Part shown: one piece after another, positions 20,396 through 27,882 of the stretch
How positions within the stretch are numbered: position 1 is the first letter of the stretch
How the letters are laid out: each line of letters opens with the position of its first letter
DNA from: Dissophora ornata
Lineage: Eukaryota; Mortierellomycota; Mortierellomycetes; Mortierellales; Mortierellaceae
NCBI GenBank assembly: GCA_025201705.1
Contig: MU616901.1
Coordinates: 1-27,882, forward strand
Reading direction: 5' to 3'
Length of the DNA stretch: 27,882 bases
Notes under the pieces: model-generated
The model's database searches: none
What the model saw: only the letters and a program-made list of their open reading frames with translations
Told to the model about the DNA's origin: nothing
Translations under genes and position numbers: made by a program

Positions 20396-20523
20396 GTCGC
20401 AAGTAACGAGTCAAGGAGAATGGTCGATTGCCTTCTTTTGTCTGATGAGGGGTGAGGAAAGAAGAAAGGAGTGAAGAGAGGCGCACCGCATGTGACTTGA
20501 TATTTCAAATAAAGCTATTCAGT

Positions 20524-23500
20524 CTAGAGCTTCAACCGTGCAACATCATCTGGATGGAAATCGGTTCTACGATATCAATAATGCACAGAAATAGTTGGAT
20601 GGGGCGTTAAATAATAAGTCAAAGGGATAGGCTCCAATGGATCATCAAAAACATGTTCGTTTACCTGGAGCTCAAAACACGTCGGACCTCGGCGTCAGTC
20701 AGGCGCCAAGTGATGGCACCCGAGTTATTACCCCAGATCTCATAAAGATCCTCCAGATCCTCCAGATCCAGCAACATCGCCATCTGGTTCAGCCGCGTCA
20801 GCTTTTCTCGAACAGGGAACGAAGTTAATGAAACAAGGTAGAACCCTACGGCGCGAAGATCCTTGTCGAATCTGATAGCACCCATCTTGTTGAATTTTGT
20901 CTGGAAGATAATCTTTTCCCACGTCTTTGTCAAGCTAGTGACCGCGTTCGCAATCACTTGGTTATAATTGTCCTCTGTCAGGGTTGACTAAATATGTAGA
21001 CCGAAGAAAGGTTAGCGTAGCCCTCGCAAGCTGATAGACATTTATTCCACAGCGAGGGTTGACGGTCGTCGTACCTTGAAGGGTTCGATCAGGGTATCAA
21101 AGCCAGACATGAAGCGGTGCACAAAGCTATTAAGTGCTTCCTGTTCCGCATACTCTTCGTCAGTCACCACATATTTGATCTCCTTGTACGAATCCTGCAA
21201 CAATGGCCTCAAACGGGGTCTTAAGGTCTTGTCAAACAGCTCCTCGATCCCGATGCTCAAAATCTGCTTAAACTTGCTTGATGACCCCGTCAAACCAGAT
21301 AACACTGCCTTAGCCTTGGCAAGCGCATGCTCTGATAGTGAGGCGATAGTTGATACAGACTCTTGCTCGATTTCTGTTGTCAATTTTTCCAAGTAATCTA
21401 TACTGACGTTGATGTTATTGAGAAGCAACTGCACCAGAACAAAAGCAGATAGATAGTCAGAATGTATCAGCAACCAAAGAGAATCCGTGTTATGGAAGTA
21501 ATTGTAGCAAGCATGCTTTACTTGAACTCACCATGTACTGAAACCGTGCTTCTTTGGTGTCTCCACTAGAAAACACGCCTGTCATGTTCTTTTGAAAGAC
21601 AGATATGTAATCCATCTCCAACGTGTTCTTGATAAAGTTGATCATAGCAGCCAAACAATCCACGTTTGAGGAATACACCGCCCTTGAGATAGTCTTCTTT
21701 AGAATATAAAACACGTCATCCACACAGCTGGAGGTTTTGTTGCCGAAATCATACTCGTCAATTTTCATTGCCTTGTCGACACTGCGGCGCAAGAAAAACT
21801 CTTCGATCACCAGGTAGTGGTCAATGATCTCCTCCACTTTTCGTGACAGTCCACTAACGCGAAGCAAACCCGATTCGTTGTAGAGGTTCTTTGGTCTCTC
21901 CACAAGTGTGTCCCCGACTTGGTCCTCGCTCTGCAAATGTTCAATTTCCGACTAGTAAAGTTGAGAGAATCGCTGAGTACTCCATGCTCATACTGGGAAG
22001 TCGTACCACACTTGTATTATTGAGGACACCGCTTACCTTGGCTCTGGATTCTAAGAACCGGTTGTAAAGGTGCGCTCGCTGAGAGATCAAAACCATCTCA
22101 TTCAAAGTGATATCTAGCTCTCGTGGATCGATCACCTCAGGGACAGCCGCAGCCTGCTGCGAATTGGACATGCCTGGCTGAGGAGTGAGACTCCGAATAG
22201 GTCCTGCAGTTTGTAACATATTCCGTTTAGGATCTCTGAACGACTTAATCTCTGCCACCTATTCATACGAATGTGGTATAAGTGATCGACAACCAGTATG
22301 ACATATTGAGGTCATCCCAGAAAAGTGCAACGAGAAAGAAGACGAGACTGCTCTGTACCTTTCTGCTGATCTCTCGCTCTTCTTCAAAAGCTTCCAATAT
22401 TTTCCGACTGCGAGTATCACTCTCTTCCTGTAACCTCTGGATGACTCGGAGCATTTTCCCTGGTCCGTAATATTTTTCAACGACAGGTTGGTGCTGATCG
22501 ATGATAACTGCAATAGACTCAAACAGCCTGATCAGCGTGTCTGCGTAGAATGTTGGCGATTTGGCTAGACGTAAAAGGTTGTTTCCGAGCAATTGCATTA
22601 GCAGTTTGATGGGATGCTTGAGAAGTCATGATGGTTTTTACGATACTTACGTGGTCCGACCAACGACGCCTGTGCCTTTCCAGAAACAATTGCACAAACG
22701 AACCTCGAATACTTGTCCAATCCAACCTGCTCCTCTCCTACTAGAGGGAAGAGCTTGAAATAACGGGTGATATCCTCCTCTGACTGCCTCTGTACTGCGC
22801 CGTCGAACTCCGTTGATATGATATGCAAGAGCTTGGCCTTTGAATTCGCCAATATCACTGTAGGGTATTCAGGGTTCAAAGCCGAGGGCTACATGGGTGA
22901 AGAGAGGGTTGGCCATTTGGGTTTGTGTTAGGTCAATCAATCCGGGATTGAAGATGTAGAGATCGCAATCACCATCTGTTGCATCCACTGTTTTCGTTTG
23001 AGGTTCTCCTTACCACAGAGATTTCAGCAAATGATCCCTCGAGAATGGTCTTGTCAAACCCGAGAGCTTTGTGCATGTATCGAGCCGCATCTTCATAGTC
23101 TAACTGTTCCATCGCCCGTTGAATTCCAGAGATACAGAACTTGAGCTCCTGAATGTCTTCCACATGCTTGATAGCCAACTGGACACGCGACTGTTCAAGA
23201 TCCAACTGTCGGACCTTGACACTGATACTCTCGGCCAACCCTGATGTGTCGCTGATAATCTTGACCAACGACTTGGATTCATGCTGTAAACTACCCAACT
23301 GAGGTCTAAAGCAATCAATTTTTCATGGTGCCGGTCAGATATCAAAAAATGGTGTTACAGCCACTTCTCCAGTTCACAGCAAGAGATCATCTCGAAAGAG
23401 TGATCATTCATCCTGTCAAAAACTGAAAAGCAAAGAGATCTCTTTCTGGGCACACGTACTCCAACACTTCCAGCTTATCGAGACTCGCCTCCAGTTTCTC

Positions 23501-23722
23501 GCGCTCTGCCAACAATTCATCTAGGTCCGCATCAACCTGGGTCTCCTCCATTTCCAGCTTTCTTAGACACTCCTGAATCTCGGCGACGTTCGTCAACGAC
23601 TTCATGTACTCTAGACTTGGGTTTCCTGGTGAGTGCGCGTCATTCTTATCCATCGAATCCTTATTAACCCCCTCGGGGTCCTTTGAGACCGCTGACAACG
23701 ACTCCTGTGCTGCAGGCACCAT
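20524..23722 (-). CDS. COG4: Conserved oligomeric Golgi complex subunit 4 (COG4)
   Basis: Nine exons: 23722-23460, 23305-23014, 22888-22651, 22564-22359, 22258-22037, 21951-21532, 21428-21075, 20987-20665, 20566-20524; 786 residues (human COG4 is 785). It is a lobe A subunit of the COG tether for retrograde intra-Golgi vesicles and binds SNAREs and Sly1. The N-terminal 140 residues are coiled coil (EMEETQVDADLDELLAERE, QLDLEQSRVQLAIKHVEDI). The central and C-terminal helical CATCHR-type domains follow (YADTLIRLFESIAVIIDQH, SSCVDDVFYILKKTISRAV, FVHRFMSGFDTLIEPFK). The C-terminal signature ITWRLTDAEVRRVLSSR is completed by a 43-bp last exon that reads TDFHPDDVARLKL, matching the conserved C-terminus. 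Without that exon a stop follows at once, so a naive model loses 13 residues. ATG 23722 is preferred because the upstream in-frame start is only GTG. Confidence 0.95.
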
Positions 23723-23929
23723 GCTGATGAGAATGGAATGAATGTAGTTCAGGGATGATGGGCGAAGGGAGGGAGAGATGGTTTGAACGCGGGCATTGGG
23801 CACGAAATAAAACCAGTCGCGCGAATATTTCCCGTTGCACCACGAGGTGATTGGCGGCGTTCAAGTGCAGGGCATCAACGAGTATCATGCAAATGGCTTT
23901 ATTTTACATTGGGGTCAAAGATACGGCTC

Positions 23930-24691
23930 CTACTTATCCTGTCCGCCAGCCTGTGCAGTTTTTGAGATTGGTGGGGTCCTGGGATCGTCATCCGCGCTCT
24001 GGACAAGTTCGCCGATAGATTTTTCTAACTCTTCGATTCTCGACGACATTTCGTCCACTTCAAACACGCAGCAGCCAGCGTGCGGTTGTCCGAGAAAGAA
24101 CAGAAGAAGAGACGTGAGTAGTCATCCACACAGATATTCACATACGAATTGAGGACAAGTAGGATGGCTTACTTTTGCCAAAAATCTGTCCCGAGACCCC
24201 ATCAAACTTGGCATTGATTTGCTCCAGCAGCTTCTCAACCTATTCCATCCACCCAAACAATAGCAATTGGCGGTCAGCACCATTCCTATATTTCTGCTTT
24301 TGTCGGTCCTTCCATTGTACGATAGCCCGAGGTATAGTGTTGTCAGCAACTTCTGTACGAAAAACCCGCTTACATAGAGCGTCAGCTCTTGTGGACTGAC
24401 ATGCTTATCGTTATTTGGGTCGTCGCTTTCTCGTCCTTGTCCTTGTCCTTGCTGCTGTTGTTGCTGCTGTTGTTGCTGCTGCTGTTGTTGTTGTTGTTGT
24501 GGCTGCTGCTGCTGTGGTTTGCCTGGAATGTCAAGTGAATGAGTTTGTGCCTGAGCCTGTGGCTGCAATGGTGCTGGTGGCGATTGCGATTGCGATGCGG
24601 CTATGATGCCATCTTCAGGGGCAAGGCTGAGATGTCTGGCGCTGGTGGAAGAGCTAGGCGAGGAGTCGTTTGCGCTGTCGGTCGCCATCAT
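23930..24691 (-). CDS. HSBP1: Heat shock factor binding protein 1-like, with long polyQ N-terminal extension
   Basis: Exons 24691-24374, 24239-24173, 24057-23930; 170 residues. The C-terminal half is the HSBP1 trimeric coiled coil: SPQELTLYVEKLLEQI, then KFDGVSGQIFGKMDEMSS, then RIEELEKSIGELV. Heptad hydrophobics run throughout. HSBP1 is a small nuclear/cytosolic protein that binds the HSF1 trimerisation domain and also promotes WASH complex assembly. Metazoan HSBP1 is only about 76 residues. Here about 95 extra N-terminal residues are Ser/Pro-rich and carry a long Gln tract. Exon 3 joins at an AAG acceptor that restores the Met of the conserved KMDEMSS. Two adjacent ATGs (24691, 24688) are possible starts. 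Its stop lies 207 bp upstream of the COG4 start on the same strand. Confidence 0.9.
24451..24516 (-). repeat. CAG/CAA trinucleotide tract encoding polyQ
   Basis: On the plus strand an almost uninterrupted run of GCTG/TTG triplets encodes about 20 Gln, broken by a single Pro, on the minus strand inside the HSBP1-like exon 1. CAG and CAA are mixed, which slows slippage. The length is likely to vary between strains. Confidence 0.8.
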
Positions 24692-25292
24692 TCGTCTATT
24701 GTTTGTGTTGCTTGAGTGCAGGTTGCAAATAGGAGCGTAAAGATTAAAAAGAAAAGGAAATCCATCCAAAAAAAAAGGCCACTGTACTTTATTTTATTCG
24801 CTGAATAGACAATACCTATTCTAAAAGGTTGGCCGTACCACTGTCAGGGTGGCAGTTTACTCTGTGTGCGTGCATCACCTTGTTGGCCAGCGCAAATAAA
24901 AGGCGGTAGAACTACAATCCTACGACGAGATATCCGTCCATCATGGCAAATCAACCAATTAAGAATAATCAATGATAACACGCGTTAATGGCAGGTGTAC
25001 ACGAGGAGAAAGCATAAAAGAAGGTGAGTGCGCTATGCTAAAGTAGGTGTCATGGGTCAGTGTAGTCAGTAGGTTTTTTGTTTTTTTGTTTTTTTTTGTA
25101 GTGTCAAGCTGAGAGGTGAACGCTTTTGCGCCCTTTGTCTCGTTCACCTGGCAGCATCCACATTTGCATGTTTTATTCTTCTGTCCTTTCCTGTGAAAAG
25201 CAGTTAGTTGCATGAAAAGAATAAGAGAATTGTGGTTACAATAAAAATAGACATTTAGCACCAGTTATTCGAGAGACCACAAATGATTATAG
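24692..25292. other. Intergenic region, no gene seen
   Basis: This 600-bp space holds the promoter of the HSBP1-like gene and the 3' UTR of the BBP gene. It contains T-rich tracts around 25073-25100 and a CCAAT-like AACCAATTA at 24954-24962. No coding frame or structured RNA could be supported. Confidence 0.5.
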
Positions 25293-27664
25293 TTAGGAAC
25301 TGGGTGGAGGAGGTGGAGGCGGCTGTGATGATGGGGGAGGAGGGGGGGGCGTTGAATGCGAAGGAGGTGGAGGTGGAGGTGCTCCTGACGAAGGAGGTGG
25401 CGGCGGTGGTGGCATTCCTGGGGCTCCAGCCTGGAGGAATTAATGTACATCGCACAATGAAGGAATGATAAAAAGGGTTAACATTTCATTCAGTCAAGAA
25501 TCTAACTCGCGGATGACAAGCACATCTATTCCCTTTCAACTTACCCAGCCAGGAGGTGCAACTGGGGGTGGGGGTGGAGGCGCCCCATAAGGAGCATAGT
25601 ATCCAGCGTAAGGGTACGCATAGGATGCACTCGGATAACCAGGTGGGGGTGGGGGAGCAGATGGATCTGATGCAGATGTATTCCAAGGGTTAGAGGCTGC
25701 AGGCGCGCTTGTTTGCTGCCATGGCGCAGCTGATGGAGGTGGAGGGTTAGTGGTAGATGTTCCAGGTGCACCATGCTGCTGCCAAGGAGGAGGTGCCGAT
25801 GATTGTGTTGCGGCGCTCGCAGCCGCCCGAGCAGCCCAGGGCGGAGGAGCTGATGAGCCGTGACTAGTTGGCTCTCTGTCTCTGTTTGCCCATGGAGGAA
25901 GTGAAGACCCTGACTGGCTTCTGGCGGATGATGGACCATATTGACCCTGCAACCAAACGAAGGTGAGAAATCAGCGTTAGCAATGTTGTCTTCATGAAAC
26001 GCATAAATTTCGATAACTTGCCACAGGTTACATACCGAAGAACCGCCGCTGTGGCTATCGCGGTCACCAGAGGCACCGCCAGAGGAGGCGGCCAATCCGG
26101 CGGGCACTTGCTCTCCAAGTTCTGCCATCAGGTTCAAATACTCCGAATCGACCTTTTGGTTTCTCTGTTGCGCCTTCTCTGCCGCCTCTGGGTTGTTGCG
26201 TTCACGGCAATCGCGAGTCGCGTGTCCATGCCCGCCGCAGATTCCACAAACAAGGTTGATAGTAACGTTGTGGATCTCGGGACACTCGTACTTGCGATGA
26301 CCCAATGCACCGCAGTTCAAACAGGTCTGATTTTCATCGTCTCTGAGTGTTCCATTCAATGACGCCAATTCTCTCAACTGCATGCGCTTCAATTCGTTCT
26401 GGCCTTCAGGGACAGAAGCGGACTAGATTTGACGGATAGATGTAAGGAAAACCTTTAGTGAGTATTACCTCAACAAAAATCAGAGTTATGTCATACAGCC
26501 TTGGCAGTCTGCTTACCGTCTCAATGATCTTGTTAATAAGCTGGATAGCCTTAGTGACCTTTTCCTCTGAGTCCGCAGAAACTAGGCAGTGCAGGTCCTC
26601 TTCTTGGTTCGCACTAGAGGCTGAATCGGATCGGCTCTTACCCTCCTTCACAGATCCACGCCCGCGAATGCTGATCTTCGCTCCAGACTCGCCCTCCATC
26701 TTTTTCAAAGTGTTTCCGCGTGGTCCGATCAAAAGACCAATAAAGTTGATTTCGGGAAACTCCTTGACAGGAATGTACACTTTGTCCATGGTCTTTGTTG
26801 GCCGTTTGTAATCGGATGGTGGTCGGAAATCAGGATATTTCTTAATGGCGCCTTCGATCAGTTGGTGACGCTCGTCTTCCAGCTTTTTACGGTAGCGCCA
26901 TTCCCTAGTGTTGACACGTTTTCCTTCAGCGTTGTATACTGGCTCTGGAGAGCGGGATCTAAGAGAAGAGGAACGGAAACTATTAGCGCTGTAATTATCC
27001 TGCAAGATTATCTATCAGTCTCCAGTTGTTACATACCTCTCACGGCCAGGCGGCAAAACGTCTCCTGTCCTCAGCTTCCTCGAAATTTCTTCGAGTCTCG
27101 TGTGCACTAATTCGAATCGAGAGAGAGAGAGAGTATGAGAAACGTCAAGTCTATAGTAATGGCATCGCCGGTTGGGCTTAATTGCTGAAGAAAGGCCACA
27201 ATTAAGAAAGCTTACAAAGAAACATCTCGAGCTGCTCCTCTGTCATATTGGTGGGCAAGGCTGTGGGCATGCCTGGAATGGTGACCTTTTCGTCCTCTGC
27301 TGCCCAGCGACTCTTACGCTTGCGCCTCGGCTCTTCAGCACCATCTACTCTCAATAATATAGAAGTTAGTTTGATGCCAATCTTCAACCGCCTGTATCGC
27401 CAAGAATCTTTGCTTGTGGTGAGCTGACATACCTTCATTCTTGATAGAAGGAGGTTCGCTCCTGGAACTAAAGGTGGTGGTGGTTGGTGAATGGGTGTTG
27501 CTATTGCTGCTTTGGAAACGATCGTATAATCTGTCGGAGGCTTCAACTGAGCGACCACGGTCCTGCTGATCATCAGAATTATGGCTGCTGACCTCGCCGA
27601 TCATACGTTTTCGGGGACCCAGGGGCGTATTGTTGGATCCGGTTTTTCCTGCGTTCCATGCCAT
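25293..27664 (-). CDS. MSL5: Branchpoint-bridging protein BBP / splicing factor 1 (SF1)
   Basis: Seven exons: 27664-27433, 27344-27216, 27106-27037, 26958-26517, 26422-26036, 25946-25545, 25430-25293; 599 residues. It recognises the intron branchpoint and bridges to U2AF in the early spliceosome. The N-terminus has the ULM-like RRKRKSRW with the conserved Trp (about residue 90). A coiled helix hairpin region follows. The KH domain is at about 204-290 ([24 protein letters not shown] loop 222-225) with its QUA2-like continuation. Two zinc knuckles follow, C325-C328-H333-C338 and C350-C353-H358-C363. Exons 6 and 7 code for long Pro-rich tracts, as in animal SF1 rather than in the shorter yeast Msl5. 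The ATG at 27664 is the first in frame with MAWNAGKTG. Confidence 0.96.
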
Positions 27665-27882
27665 GATTCAAAAGAACGTATTGCGTTGATTACAAGAGAT
27701 TGATGAGATTGTTGAATTGAAATGAGACGAGAGTCTCCTTTGTCGACACAGGACAATGGCCACTAGAAAGTGGCTCGTTTCTCGCCTAAATTACGTCACC
27801 GAAGACGCAACCCAAGTACCCACTGACCTGGAACAGCACTAATGTGTGCAGGCGAACTAACACACGAACTAAGATTGCTACG
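27665..27882. promoter_or_regulatory. Upstream region of the BBP gene
   Basis: The last 218 bp to the window edge lie upstream of the BBP start codon and should contain its promoter. There is no coding frame of note. A CRE-like TTACGTCA occurs at 27791-27798, but its use is unproven. Confidence 0.4.

Noticed and set aside
25283..25468. Glu/Val/Gly-rich plus-strand frame
   Set aside because: It is antisense to the polyproline last exon of BBP and has no independent support.

Overview
The window is a piece of a fungal nuclear genome. It is most likely an early-diverging lineage of the Mortierella type. That is an inference from dense short GT-AG introns (mostly 66-154 nt), LINE 3' ends of a familiar style, a MULE-transposase-like zinc protein, and single-copy proteins nearest in style to Mucoromycota. 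No rRNA, tRNA or CRISPR array was recognised.

Left 4.6 kb: a repeat-rich stretch. It starts with nested LINE (non-LTR retrotransposon) 3' ends (1-625), including a 34-bp tail-only insertion with a perfect 17-bp target duplication. Next come degraded coding scraps (633-1290), a diverged tandem duplication (1302-1740), and an intact intronless secreted aspartic protease (1961-3112) with its own TATA box. A second, frameshifted LINE relic carrying RNase H remains follows (about 3340-4330).

Right 23 kb: a gene-dense euchromatic block. In order it holds a CreA/Mig1-type zinc-finger factor with two separate finger pairs (-, 4644-7116); very-long-chain 3-oxoacyl-CoA reductase (-, 8735-10457), head-to-head with a TFIIIC 90-kDa-type subunit (+, 10706-13975); tRNA m5U54 methyltransferase TRM2 (+, 14138-16167); a putative transposase-derived zinc/Q-rich regulator (-, 16321-18308); the GID/CTLH E3 ligase subunit MAEA/Fyv10 (-, 18556-20395); COG4 (-, 20524-23722); an HSBP1-like protein with a long polyQ extension (-, 23930-24691); and the branchpoint-binding protein BBP/SF1 (-, 25293-27664).

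Exon models were built by hand from frame continuity, GT-AG sites and family homology. In every model the coding length is a multiple of three. The genes do not form an operon or pathway. The loose themes are gluconeogenic/carbon control (CreA-like factor, GID subunit), Golgi/ER membrane work (COG4, 3-oxoacyl-CoA reductase) and RNA-related housekeeping (TFIIIC, TRM2, BBP). The least expected items are the MULE-like regulator, the tail-only LINE insertion and the cluster of Mig1-type sites upstream of the CreA-like gene itself.
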